A DNA stretch of 64,000 bases, taken from positions 32,126-96,125 of the forward strand of contig CAYQMN010000013.1 in assembly GCA_964418695.1 (NCBI GenBank). The letters are read 5' to 3'. Under the pieces are notes generated by a model, which was not told the origin of the DNA, searched no databases, and saw only the letters and a program-made list of their open reading frames with translations. Made by a program: the position numbers and the translations under genes. The DNA is from Prado023 sp964418695 (lineage in GTDB: Bacteria; Actinomycetota; Actinomycetes; S36-B12; CAIYMF01). Positions 24,912 to 35,607 of this stretch are shown here, piece after piece; the first letter of the stretch is position 1, and each line of letters begins with the position of its first letter.

Positions 24912-26348
24912 ATGCGCGCCCACCCCGCCGGACCCCTGCACGGCGACGGCCTCCCGCACGCCGAGATGCCCGCCGCCCCCGACCAGGCCGCGATGGCTCG
25001 CCTCGATGCCCGGATCTGGCCGGCCACCGCCCGCCGCGACGCGGCTGGCCGGATCGTCGTGGGTGGTCGCCCCGTCACCGACCTGGCCGTCGAGCACGGC
25101 ACGCCGCTGATGCTCCTGGACGAGGCCGACTTCCGCTCGCGCGCCTCGTCGTTCCGCTCGGCGTTCGAGGATGCGGACGTGCCCGGCTCGGTCTCGTTCG
25201 CCGGCAAGGCGTTCCTGAGCGGCACCACGGTGGCCTGGCTGGACCAGGAGGGCCTGGGCCTGGACGTCTGCACCGGCGGCGAGCTGGCCCTCGCGCTGGC
25301 GGCCGGCTTTCCTGCCGAGCGGATCACCCTGCACGGCAACAACAAGTCGCACGCCGAGCTGACCGCCGGGCTGGCCGCGGGCATCGGCTGCTTCGTCATC
25401 GACTCCCTGGAGGAGGTCCACCTGCTGGCCGACCTGGCCGGCGAGCTGGGCCACACCGCGCGTGTCCTGGTCCGGGTGACCACCGGCGTCGAGGCGCACA
25501 CCCACGAGTTCATCGCCACCGCGCACGAGGACCAGAAGTTCGGGCTCTCGCTGACCTCGGGTGCCGCGATCGAGGCGGTGCAGGCCGTCGCCGCCCGCCG
25601 CGAGCTGGTCCTGGCCGGCATCCACTCGCACATCGGCTCGCAGATCTTCAGCACGTCGGGCTTCGAGGTGGCCGCGCACCGCGTGGTCGGGTTCCTCGCG
25701 GCCCTGGCCGACGAGCACGCGATCGAGGTGGGCGAGCTGAACCTCGGCGGCGGCATGGGCATCGCCTACCTGCCCACCGACGACCCGGTCGCCCCGGTCG
25801 CGATGGCCGAGGCGCTGCGAGCCATCGTCTCCGCCGAGTGCGCCAGCCGGGGGCTGCCGATCCCGCGGATCACCGTCGAGCCCGGTCGCGCGATCGCCGG
25901 CCCGAGCATGGTCACGCTCTACGAGGTCGGCACGGTCAAGCCGGTGGAGTACCGTGCGGGCGCCTGGCGCACGTACGTCTCGGTCGACGGCGGGATGAGC
26001 GACAACATCCGCACCGCGCTCTACGACGCGGAGTACACGTGCGCCCTGGCCAACCGGGTGTCCAGCGCCCCGGCGATGCTGGCCCGCATCGTGGGCAAGC
26101 ACTGCGAGTCCGGCGACGTGGTCGTGCGCGACGTCTGGCTGCCCGGTGACGTCCAGCGCGGCGACCTGCTGGCGGTGGCCGCGACCGGCGCGTACTGCCG
26201 GGCCATGGCGTCGAACTACAACGTGATCCCGCGACCGCCCGTGGTCTCGGTGCGTGGCGGCGCCGACCGAGTGGTCCTGCGCCGAGAGACCCTGCGCGAC
26301 CTGTTCGCCCTGGACCCCGTCCTCGCCGACGCGCTGCTGCCCGCCTGA
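24912..26348 (+). CDS. lysA: Diaminopimelate decarboxylase
   Basis: A 478-residue PLP enzyme of the alanine-racemase fold that makes lysine from meso-diaminopimelate. Seen: the PLP-binding Lys in VSFAGKAFL (about residue 99), HSHIGSQI (about 239-246), the phosphate-binding EPGRAIAGP, and the active-site CESGD loop. It belongs to the usual lysA-hom-thrC-thrB cluster for aspartate-family amino acids. Its own TAGAAT box right before the start suggests a separate leaderless transcript, not only read-through from argS. Confidence 0.95.
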   Translation: MRAHPAGPLHGDGLPHAEMPAAPDQAAMARLDARIWPATARRDAAGRIVVGGRPVTDLAVEHGTPLMLLDEADFRSRASSFRSAFEDADVPGSVSFAGKAFLSGTTVAWLDQEGLGLDVCTGGELALALAAGFPAERITLHGNNKSHAELTAGLAAGIGCFVIDSLEEVHLLADLAGELGHTARVLVRVTTGVEAHTHEFIATAHEDQKFGLSLTSGAAIEAVQAVAARRELVLAGIHSHIGSQIFSTSGFEVAAHRVVGFLAALADEHAIEVGELNLGGGMGIAYLPTDDPVAPVAMAEALRAIVSAECASRGLPIPRITVEPGRAIAGPSMVTLYEVGTVKPVEYRAGAWRTYVSVDGGMSDNIRTALYDAEYTCALANRVSSAPAMLARIVGKHCESGDVVVRDVWLPGDVQRGDLLAVAATGAYCRAMASNYNVIPRPPVVSVRGGADRVVLRRETLRDLFALDPVLADALLPA

Positions 26349-26363
26349 CCCGCGCTCCCGGCC

Positions 26364-26400
26364 GTCAGCCCAGAGGCCATCGAATGGCCCGTGGACTGAC
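26364..26400 (+). terminator. Hairpin after lysA
   Basis: GTCAG/CTGAC outer arms and a GGCCAT-CGA-ATGGCC inner stem (26375-26389), just before hom. It could be a partial terminator between lysA and the threonine operon. Confidence 0.4.
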
Positions 26401-26475
26401 AACCCAGGCCGAAGGTCCGGGCGTGCGTGAGAGAATGGGCCGGTTCTCCATCTGACCGCCCTTAGGAGGGCCTGC

Positions 26476-27780
26476 ATGTCCTCGCCGTCCTCGCGTCTGT
26501 CCGTCGTCGTGCTGGGGGCGGGCACCGTCGGCACCCAGGTCGTGCGGCTGCTGGAGGAGCAGGCCGACGACCTGGCCGCCCGGATCGGCACTGAGCTGGA
26601 GGTCACCGGCGTCGGGGTGCGCGAGGCGCAGCGCGCCCGGCCGGGCATCCGTCCCGAGCTGCTCAGCGCGGACCTCGCGGCGCTGCTGGACACCAAGCCC
26701 GACATCGTCGTCGAGCTGATCGGCGGCATCCACCCGGCCGGTCCGCTCATCCTGCAGGCACTGCGCGGCGGTGCCTCGGTCGTCTCGGCGAACAAGGCCC
26801 TGATCGCCACCGAGGGCGCGGCTCTGCACGCGGCCGCCTCCGAGTCCGGCGTCGACCTGCTCTACGAAGCCTCGGTCGCCGGGGCGATCCCGCTGCTGCG
26901 CCCGCTGCGCGAGTCGCTGGCCGGCGACCGCATCCAGCGCGTGCTGGGCATCGTGAACGGCACGACCAACTACATCCTCACCCAGATGGAGGCCACCGGG
27001 GCCACCTTCGACCAGGCGCTGGCCGAGGCGCAGGCGCTGGGCTACGCGGAGGCGGACCCGTCGGCCGATGTCGACGGCCTGGACGCCGCCGCGAAGGCGG
27101 CGATCCTGGCCTCGCTCGCGTTCCACACCCGGATCACCCTGGCCGACGTGCAGGTCGAGGGCATCCGCTCGATCACGCCCGCCGAGATCGCCGCAGCCTC
27201 CGAGATGGGCTACGTCATCAAGCTGCTGGCCGTCGCCGAGCGGATCGAAGGGCCGGGCGAGTCCGGTGTCTCCGTGCGCGTGCACCCCACGCTCGTGCCG
27301 CGCACGCACCCGCTGGCCGGCGTGCGCGACGCGTTCAACGCGGTGTTCGTCGAGGCCGAGGCCGCGGGGCAGGTCATGTTCTACGGCCGCGGCGCCGGGG
27401 GGAACCCGACCGCGTCGGCGGTCCTGGGCGACATCGTCTCGGCGGCACGCAGCCGGCTGACCGGCTCGCGGGCGCCGGGCGACTCCAGCTACGCGAGTCT
27501 GCCGGTCCTGCCGGTGGGCGAGTCCACGACCGCCTACCTGGTCCACCTGCGCGTGACCGACCGGCCGGGCGTGCTGGCCGCGGTCGCCGGCGCGTTCGCC
27601 GAGCACGGGACCAGCATCCGCAGCCTCACCCAGAAGGGCGAGGGCAGCTCTGCGGAGCTGCTGATCCTGACCCACCCGGGCCGGGAGTCGAACCTCGCCC
27701 AGACGGTCGCGGCGCTGCGCTCGATGGACGTGGTGGACGAGGTCCAAGGAGTCATGCGAGTGATCGGGGAAGGACGATGA
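26476..27780 (+). CDS. hom: Homoserine dehydrogenase
   Basis: A 434-residue monofunctional enzyme that reduces aspartate semialdehyde to homoserine. The NAD(P) motif LGAGTVGTQVV is at 14-24; the catalytic domain includes GIVNGTTNYIL and EADPSADVDGLDAAAK; a C-terminal ACT domain (about 350-430, DRPGVLAAVAGAFAEHG) points to feedback control by an amino acid, usually threonine. A TTAGGAGGGC ribosome site precedes the ATG and lies inside a small GCCCT/AGGGC dyad. It overlaps thrC by four bases (ATGA). Confidence 0.96.
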   Translation: MSSPSSRLSVVVLGAGTVGTQVVRLLEEQADDLAARIGTELEVTGVGVREAQRARPGIRPELLSADLAALLDTKPDIVVELIGGIHPAGPLILQALRGGASVVSANKALIATEGAALHAAASESGVDLLYEASVAGAIPLLRPLRESLAGDRIQRVLGIVNGTTNYILTQMEATGATFDQALAEAQALGYAEADPSADVDGLDAAAKAAILASLAFHTRITLADVQVEGIRSITPAEIAAASEMGYVIKLLAVAERIEGPGESGVSVRVHPTLVPRTHPLAGVRDAFNAVFVEAEAAGQVMFYGRGAGGNPTASAVLGDIVSAARSRLTGSRAPGDSSYASLPVLPVGESTTAYLVHLRVTDRPGVLAAVAGAFAEHGTSIRSLTQKGEGSSAELLILTHPGRESNLAQTVAALRSMDVVDEVQGVMRVIGEGR

Positions 27781-28895
27781 GCATCGTGGACGATCCGGCG
27801 ATGAGCCCGCCGGCTCCGGCCGGCGCACGGAGGGGCGCTCGCCCCTGGCAGGGGGTGATCGCCGAGTACCGCCACCGGATGCCGCTGCCCGCCGACGCCC
27901 GGATCGTCACGCTGGGGGAGGGCGGCACGCCGCTGGTGGAGTCCGAGTGGCTCAGCGAGCTGACCGGCTGCCGCGTCCTGCTCAAGTTCGACGGCACGAA
28001 CCCGACCGGCTCGTTCAAGGACCGCGGGATGACGATGGCCATCTCGACGGCCCTGCACGCGGGCGCCGAGGCCGTCATCTGCGCCTCCACCGGCAACACG
28101 TCGGCGTCGGCGGCGGCCTACGCGGGCAAGGCCGGGCTCACCAGCGCGGTGCTGGTCCCGTCGGGGAAGATCGCGATGGGCAAGCTCGCGCAGGCCCTGG
28201 CCCACGGTGCCCAGCTCATCCAGCTCGAGGGCAACTTCGACGACTGCCTGCGGGTGGCTCGGGAACTGTCCGACACGTACCCGGTCGCCCTGGTCAACTC
28301 GGTGAACCCGGTGCGGATCGAGGGCCAGAAGAGCGCCGCGTTCGAGATCGTCGACGTGCTCGGCGACGCCCCCGACGTGCACGTCCTGCCGGTCGGCAAC
28401 GCCGGCAACATCACCGCCTACTGGAAGGGCTACCGCGAGTACCGCGCTGACGGCCCGGCCGCGCAGCTGCCCCGCATGTGGGGGTTCCAGGCCGAGGGTG
28501 CGGCGCCGATCGTGCGCGGCGCCCCGGTGGCGAACCCCGAGACTATCGCGACCGCCATCCGCATCGGCAATCCCGCGTCCTGGCAGCTGGCCGAGGCCGC
28601 GCGCGACGAGTCCGGCGGCCTGATCGACATGGTCAGCGACGAGCAGATCCTGGCCGCGCACCGCGCGATCGCCGCCCGCGACGGTCTCTACTGCGAGCCC
28701 GCCTCGGCCGCCTCGGTGGCCGGCCTGGTCGCCGCGCAGGCCGCCGGCCGGGTCGATCCGGGCCAGGTGATCGTCTGCACCCTGACCGGGCACGGCCTCA
28801 AGGACACTCAGTGGGCGCTGGCCGGCGCCGACGATCCGACGGTCATCGGCGTCGACGTGCGGGCCGTCGCGCAGGCCCTGGGCCTCGCCCGGTGA
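27777..28895 (+). CDS. thrC: Threonine synthase
   Basis: A 372-residue fold-type II PLP enzyme that turns O-phosphohomoserine into threonine. The PLP Lys lies in NPTGSFKDRGM (about residue 80), the phosphate-binding loop is VGNAGNITAYW, and CASTGNTSASAAAYA is the substrate loop. It overlaps hom (ATGA) and thrB (GTGA), so the three are translated as one coupled unit. A Pro/Arg-rich first 25 residues precede the conserved domain. Confidence 0.96.
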   Translation: MSIVDDPAMSPPAPAGARRGARPWQGVIAEYRHRMPLPADARIVTLGEGGTPLVESEWLSELTGCRVLLKFDGTNPTGSFKDRGMTMAISTALHAGAEAVICASTGNTSASAAAYAGKAGLTSAVLVPSGKIAMGKLAQALAHGAQLIQLEGNFDDCLRVARELSDTYPVALVNSVNPVRIEGQKSAAFEIVDVLGDAPDVHVLPVGNAGNITAYWKGYREYRADGPAAQLPRMWGFQAEGAAPIVRGAPVANPETIATAIRIGNPASWQLAEAARDESGGLIDMVSDEQILAAHRAIAARDGLYCEPASAASVAGLVAAQAAGRVDPGQVIVCTLTGHGLKDTQWALAGADDPTVIGVDVRAVAQALGLAR

Positions 28896-29809
28896 GCCAG
28901 CGCGTCACGATCGAGGTCCCGGCCAGCAGCGCCAACCTCGGCCCGGGGTTCGACAGCCTGGGCATCGCCCTGGACCTGGTCGACCGGCTCGAGGTCGAGC
29001 TGACCGAGGACCCGGCGGTGCTGGTCGAGATCGACGGCGACGGCCAGGGCGTGGCTCTGGACGAGTCCAACCTCGTGATCCGCACGGTGCGCGCCGGGCT
29101 GGCCGCCTTCGACGACAGCGGCGACCTCGCGGCGCGCGGGGTGCAGCTGCGCTGCGGCAACGCGATCCCGCACAGCCGGGGTCTGGGCTCCTCGGCCGCC
29201 GCGATCGTCGGCGGACTCGCGGCCGCGGCCCATCTGGCCGGAGTCGCCGACGACGTGAGCGCGGCCCAGCTGGTCGCGCTGGCCACCCGGTTGGAGGGGC
29301 ACCCGGACAACGTGGCCGCCAGCGTGCTCGGCGGAGCGACCATCGCCTGGATGACCGAGGGCCGCGCGGGTCCGGCCGGGACGGCCACCCGCTTCGAGGT
29401 CCATCCCGAGGTCACGCCCGTGCTCGTCGTGCCCAGCGCTCAGGCCTCCACGTCGCATGCCCGCGGGGCGCTGCCGCCGACCGTCGGGCACGGCGACGCG
29501 TCGTTCAACGCGGGCCGCGCTGCGCTGCTGGTGCACGCGCTCTCCCTGGACCCCGCTCTGCTGCTGCCGGCCACCGAGGACCGGCTGCACCAGCGCCAGC
29601 GCTCGACGGTGTATCCCGAGAGCTTCGCCCTGGTCCAGCAGCTGCGCAAGCAGCGCATCCCGGCCGCGATCTCCGGCGCCGGGCCGTCGGTGATCGCCTT
29701 CGCGGTCGGCGCACCCGATCCGCTCGCGGCCCGGATCGCCGACGTGGTGGGCGATCCGGCGTCCGTGCGCGTCCTGCAGGTTGCCGTGCAGGGGGTTCGC
29801 GCGTGCTGA
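28892..29809 (+). CDS. thrB: Homoserine kinase
   Basis: A 305-residue GHMP kinase that phosphorylates homoserine. The motif VPASSANLGPGFD (9-21) opens the protein, the ATP-binding PHSRGLGSSAAAIVGG is near residue 92-107, and AAISGAGPSVIAFA is the third GHMP motif. The GTG at 28892 overlaps the thrC stop. The frame runs further upstream but only as a shadow of thrC. It ends the threonine operon; rho follows after 286 bases. Confidence 0.95.
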   Translation: MSQRVTIEVPASSANLGPGFDSLGIALDLVDRLEVELTEDPAVLVEIDGDGQGVALDESNLVIRTVRAGLAAFDDSGDLAARGVQLRCGNAIPHSRGLGSSAAAIVGGLAAAAHLAGVADDVSAAQLVALATRLEGHPDNVAASVLGGATIAWMTEGRAGPAGTATRFEVHPEVTPVLVVPSAQASTSHARGALPPTVGHGDASFNAGRAALLVHALSLDPALLLPATEDRLHQRQRSTVYPESFALVQQLRKQRIPAAISGAGPSVIAFAVGAPDPLAARIADVVGDPASVRVLQVAVQGVRAC

Positions 29810-30095
29810 TCCGTGCTCGCGCGGAGGTGTCGGGCGGCCCGCCACGCCAGAGCGGCGGTGGGCGGCGCATCGCCTGAGCACGGAGCAGAGGTGCTACCGT
29901 GTCCATAGGACATGCGCGACAGGGCCGGTCCTCGGAGGTTGTGCAACCTCCACCTCCGGTCCCGCAGAACACCGAGATCGTGATGCTCCTGCTCCCGGTC
30001 CCAGGTCGCACGTCCGGCTCTTCATGTTCAGCGCCTCACGAGGCGCGGGGGACTTCTTCCGCGATCAGTGCGGCTCAACCACACCTAGGAACCAC
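29810..30095 (+). promoter_or_regulatory. Untranslated leader of rho
   Basis: This 286-base gap has a possible -10 box TACCGT at 29895-29900 and two compact perfect dyads, GGAGGTTG/CAACCTCC (29934-29951) and GCGCCTC/GAGGCGC (30031-30046). A long structured leader fits the known self-control of rho, but no mechanism can be read from the sequence. Small frames within it are not convincing. Confidence 0.4.
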
Positions 30096-31997
<1,902 letters not shown>

Positions 31998-32015
<18 letters not shown>

Positions 32016-32330
32016 GTCGATCGACCCTCCGCCAGGCGCGTAGCGCCAAGGGGGGTCGGGCGGCGAGCCCCGCAGTCCGGTTGCCCCACGGGTACGGCGC
32101 CGGGCGAGGAGTGAGGTGATCGTCGGGCCGCCGGGCGCGTAGCGCCAAGGGGGGTCGGGCGGCGAGCCCCGCAGTCCGGTTGCCCCACNNNNNNNNNNNN
32201 NNNNNNNNNNNNNNNNNNNNNNNNNNNNNNNNNNNNNNNNNNNNNNNNNNNNNNNNNNNNNNNNNNNNNNNNNNNNNNNNNNNNNNNNGGGTACGGCGCC
32301 GGGCGAGGAGTGAGTCGATCGACGCTCCAC
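31998..32330 (+). repeat. 99-bp tandem repeat after rho, interrupted by the scaffold gap
   Basis: Units start GCGCCGGGCGAGGAGTGAG at 31998, 32097 and, after the N run, 32296; the third fades out after about 35 bases. The first unit contains the final codons and stop of rho. Within each unit there is GGCGCGTAGCGCC and AGGGGGGTCGGGCGGCGAG. The N run breaks the array at the same phase as the first unit joint, so the copy number is unknown. Confidence 0.85.
32189..32288. other. Scaffold gap of 100 N
   Basis: Exactly 100 undefined bases inside a tandem repeat: a placeholder for an unresolved number of repeat units, not a measured length. Confidence 0.97.
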
Positions 32331-32442
32331 CCGCTTCCGCGGCCGAGTGGTAGGCACCCGTCGGTCGAGCTTGTCGAGACCCATGCCCGCGCCGGGCACG
32401 CTGGTCCGCCCTGACCGGCGCCTGCGGCGCTCCGGGGTGAGG

Positions 32443-33819
32443 ATGGGGGTCGTGCCGGAGACCGAGGAGCCCCAGGGTGTCGCCTCTGTCGCCGAGTCGA
32501 GCCTCCCGGGCAGCGCCCTGTCCGACGCGACCCCTGCGCCGCTGCCGGTCTCTGCGGCCCCCTCGCCTGCCGCGGCGCCGGGCTCGGCGTCGGGCGCCCC
32601 GCGCCAGCCGGTCTTCGCCGCATTGCGGGTGCCGAACTTCCGGCTCTACTTCGTCGGCCAGGCGATCTCGCTGAGCGGCACCTGGATGCAGGGCGTCGCG
32701 CAGGCGTGGCTGGTCCTGGTGCTCACCAACTCGGCGACGATGGTCGGTGCCGTCGTCGCGATCCAGATGCTGCCGGTGCTGCTCGTCGGGCCGTTCGGCG
32801 GCGTGATCGCCGATCGATCGGACAAGCGCCGGCTGCTGATCGTGCTGCAAGTGGTCATGGGGCTGCTGGCGCTGACCCTCGCCGCGCTGACGCTCACCGA
32901 CCGGGTCCAGCTCTGGGCGGTCTTCGTCCTGGCCTTCCTGCTCGGCTCCGCGGACTCGTTCGAGAAGCCCGCGCGGCAGGCGTTCATCGTCGAGATCGTC
33001 GGCCCGGAGACCGTGCGCAACGCGGTCAGCCTGAACTCGGTGATGGTCAACGGCGCGCGCATCATCGGCCCGGCGCTGGCCGGGCTGCTCATCGCCGCCG
33101 GCGGGATCGGGCTGTGCTTCCTGATCAACGCGCTCTCGTTCATCCCCGTGGTCCTGCTCCTGCTGGCGATGGACACTGCCGCGCTGCGCCCCTCGCCGCG
33201 CCAGGCCGCCGAGCGCGGGCAGCTGCGCGCGGGCTTCGCCTACGTGCGGAGAACCCGGGCCCTGGCCGTTCCGCTGGTCATGATGGCGATCATCGGCTGC
33301 TTCACCTACGAGTTCCCCGTGACGCTGCCGGTCCTGGCGAAGTCCGGATTCGGCGGCGACTCGCGCACGTACGGGTTCATGACCGCCGCGATGGGGCTGG
33401 GCGCGGTGATCGGCGGGCTCTACACGGCCGCCCGTGGCCGCACCGGGATCACCGCCCTGGTCCGCGCATCCGTGGCGTTCGGCGTCGTCGTGCTGGCGAC
33501 CGCGCTGGCGCCCACGGTCCACCTGGCACTGCTCGGTCTGGTGCTGGTCGGAGCCTCCAGCGTCCGGGTGATGGCCCAGGGGAACACGACCGTGCAGCTG
33601 GCCTCCGCGCCGCACATGCGCGGGCGGGTGATGGCGCTGTGGCTGGTCGCGTTCCTCGGGACCACGCCCATCGGCGGACCGATCGTCGGTTGGGTCGCCG
33701 GCACCTTCGGGGCCCGCTGGGGCCTGATCCTGGGCGCACTGGCCTGCTTCGCCGCGGCCGGGCTGGGGGCCGTGCTGGGGCTGCGGGGCCGGCGGGCGGC
33801 GGCCCCGGCGGTCGTCTGA
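32443..33819 (+). CDS. MFS transporter, EntS/MFS_3-like exporter
   Basis: A 458-residue major facilitator with about 12 membrane segments after an Ala/Pro/Ser-rich start of 50 residues. The loop GGVIADRSDKRRLL between segments 2 and 3 is the MFS motif A, and the entry ALRVPNFRLYFVGQAISLSGTWMQGVAQAWLV is typical for the MFS_3 (enterobactin exporter-like) group. Substrate unknown. It sits between rho and rpmE, an insertion relative to the usual order. The ATG at 32443 was chosen; a GTG six bases earlier is possible. Confidence 0.85.
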   Translation: MGVVPETEEPQGVASVAESSLPGSALSDATPAPLPVSAAPSPAAAPGSASGAPRQPVFAALRVPNFRLYFVGQAISLSGTWMQGVAQAWLVLVLTNSATMVGAVVAIQMLPVLLVGPFGGVIADRSDKRRLLIVLQVVMGLLALTLAALTLTDRVQLWAVFVLAFLLGSADSFEKPARQAFIVEIVGPETVRNAVSLNSVMVNGARIIGPALAGLLIAAGGIGLCFLINALSFIPVVLLLLAMDTAALRPSPRQAAERGQLRAGFAYVRRTRALAVPLVMMAIIGCFTYEFPVTLPVLAKSGFGGDSRTYGFMTAAMGLGAVIGGLYTAARGRTGITALVRASVAFGVVVLATALAPTVHLALLGLVLVGASSVRVMAQGNTTVQLASAPHMRGRVMALWLVAFLGTTPIGGPIVGWVAGTFGARWGLILGALACFAAAGLGAVLGLRGRRAAAPAVV

Positions 33820-33986
33820 CGGGCCGGTTCCGACGGGAATGACCGGGCCCGAGCGGGCGTTGCAGACTCGTTCGGTGCCGGCCGCCCATTTGGGGTGAGG
33901 GGCAGCCGCATGGGACACTGCCATGACCGCATCCGGTTCACGGGGGCACACCTGTGTCCGCGACCCGGAGCACCGAAGGAGCCATC

Positions 33987-34205
33987 ATGAAGCCCGGAAT
34001 CCACCCGGAGTACGTCGAGACCACCGTGACGTGCACCTGCGGGAACGAGTTCACCACCCGCAGCACCGCCAAGAACGGCGTCATCCACGCAGACGTCTGC
34101 TCGGCCTGCCACCCGTTCTACACGGGCAAGCAGAAGATCCTCGACACCGGCGGCCGCGTCGCCAAGTTCGAGTCCCGCTACGGCAAGAAGAAGGCCGCCC
34201 AGTAG
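33987..34205 (+). CDS. rpmE: Ribosomal protein L31, zinc-binding form
   Basis: A 72-residue L31 with the zinc cysteines in CTCGN and CSACHPFYTGKQK, so the C+ (zinc) form. It lies on the large subunit near the central protuberance and bridges to the small subunit. An AAGGAG site is seven bases before the ATG. Cells with this form often carry a zinc-free paralogue elsewhere; none is in the window. Confidence 0.96.
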   Translation: MKPGIHPEYVETTVTCTCGNEFTTRSTAKNGVIHADVCSACHPFYTGKQKILDTGGRVAKFESRYGKKKAAQ

Positions 34206-34232
34206 CACCTGCTTCGGCCCCGCCAAGCAGTC

Positions 34233-35303
34233 ATGTTCGAGTCCTGTGACGCGCTCGCGCGCGAGTACGCCGACCTCGAGTCCCAGCTTGCCGATCCGGC
34301 GCTGCACGCTGACCCAGCCGCAGCCCGCCGGGTCGGCAAGCGGCATGCCCAGCTGCGCCCGATCGTCGAGACCTACCGGCAGTGGGTCGCGTTGGGCGAG
34401 GACGAGCAGGCGGCCCGCGAGCTCGCCGCCGAGGACCCGGAGTTCGCCGTCGAGGCGCAGGCGGCCGCGGCGCAGCGCGAGGAGGTCGCCGAGCGGCTGA
34501 CGGTCCTGCTGGTGCCGCGCGACCCGATGGACGACAAGGACGTCATCCTCGAGGTCAAGGCAGGGGAGGGCGGCGCGGAGTCCGCGCTGTTCGCCGCCGA
34601 CCTGCTGCGGATGTACCTGCGCTACGCCGAGCGGCGCGGCTGGTCCACGAAGGTCCTGGACTCCGAGGAGTCCGATCTCGGCGGGTACAAGGACGTCCAG
34701 GTCGCGGTGAAGGCGCGCGGCGTCCCGGAGCCCGGCGAGGCCCCGTGGGCGCGGCTGAAGTTCGAGGGCGGGGTCCACCGGGTCCAGCGGGTCCCGGTCA
34801 CGGAGTCGCAGGGCCGCATCCATACCTCGGCGGCGGGCGTGCTCGTGCTCCCCGAGGCTGAGGACGTCGACGTCTCGATCGACCCGAACGACCTGCGCAT
34901 CGACGTCTACCGGTCCTCGGGCCCGGGTGGGCAGAGCGTCAACACGACCGACTCGGCCGTGCGGATCACTCATCTGCCGACAGGCATCGTCGTCTCCTGC
35001 CAGAACGAGAAGAGCCAGCTGCAGAACAAGGAGTCCGCGATGCGGATCCTGCGCGCCCGCCTGCTGGCCGCCGCTCAGGAGGCCGCCGACGCGCAGGCCG
35101 CCGACGCGCGGCGCTCGCAGGTGCGCACGGTCGACCGCTCCGAGCGGGTGCGCACGTACAACTTCCCGGAGAACCGGATCGCCGACCACCGGGTCCACTA
35201 CAAGGCGCACAACCTCGACGGCGTCCTCGACGGCGACCTGGACGCGGTCATCGAAGCCCTGACCCAGGCCGACCTGGCAGCCCGCCTGAACGACCCGTCC
35301 TGA
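34233..35303 (+). CDS. prfA: Peptide chain release factor 1
   Basis: A 356-residue class I release factor that reads UAA and UAG. It has the GGQ motif in SSGPGGQSVNTTDSAVRITH (about 228-247), whose Gln is the substrate of PrmC encoded further on. The recognition loop region near HTSAAGVLVLPEAEDV is as in RF1. It follows rpmE after 27 bases. The methyltransferase gene prmC is normally next to it, but here a thioesterase and a HAD gene lie in between. Confidence 0.96.
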   Translation: MFESCDALAREYADLESQLADPALHADPAAARRVGKRHAQLRPIVETYRQWVALGEDEQAARELAAEDPEFAVEAQAAAAQREEVAERLTVLLVPRDPMDDKDVILEVKAGEGGAESALFAADLLRMYLRYAERRGWSTKVLDSEESDLGGYKDVQVAVKARGVPEPGEAPWARLKFEGGVHRVQRVPVTESQGRIHTSAAGVLVLPEAEDVDVSIDPNDLRIDVYRSSGPGGQSVNTTDSAVRITHLPTGIVVSCQNEKSQLQNKESAMRILRARLLAAAQEAADAQAADARRSQVRTVDRSERVRTYNFPENRIADHRVHYKAHNLDGVLDGDLDAVIEALTQADLAARLNDPS

Positions 35304-35607
35304 GCCCCACGGCTCGGCATCTCCCCGGGTTTGCGGCGCCCCGGACGCGCCTCGGCCCGGGGTCACGCGGCGACCCGCCACAGATTGGTGCCGTCACGAC
35401 AGGCTTGTCGCATTCCTGCACGGCAATGTCGCGTTTCGTCTCTGACTGCCCACTCGCCGACCACCCCCGCCGGTCGTGTTCATCGTGACCGCGCGCCGGT
35501 GACCTGCGCGCCGGTCGAGCCGCGGGGCTCGCGGCGCGGTGCCCCCGAGCCGGTCGATGTCCTCCGTTCGACGGCACGGCGGAGCAGCCATGGACGCCGC
35601 TGTTGGG
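35304..35607. other. Non-coding stretch after prfA
   Basis: About 300 bases between the convergent ends of prfA and the thioesterase gene. I see no credible gene or strong terminator; a loose GC-rich dyad GCCGGTCGAGCCG/CGAGCCGGTCGA-like lies near 35512-35560. Confidence 0.5.

Noticed and set aside
21516..26810. A 1764-codon open frame on the minus strand opposite argS, yihY-like and lysA
   Set aside because: It is a shadow of plus-strand genes in GC-rich DNA; the translation is an Arg/Gly/Asp/Val mix with no domain.
32363..32382. GGTCGAGCTTGTCGAGACC-type palindrome
   Set aside because: A short dyad often met in GC-rich actinobacterial intergenic DNA; function cannot be claimed from one copy (a variant is near 1755).
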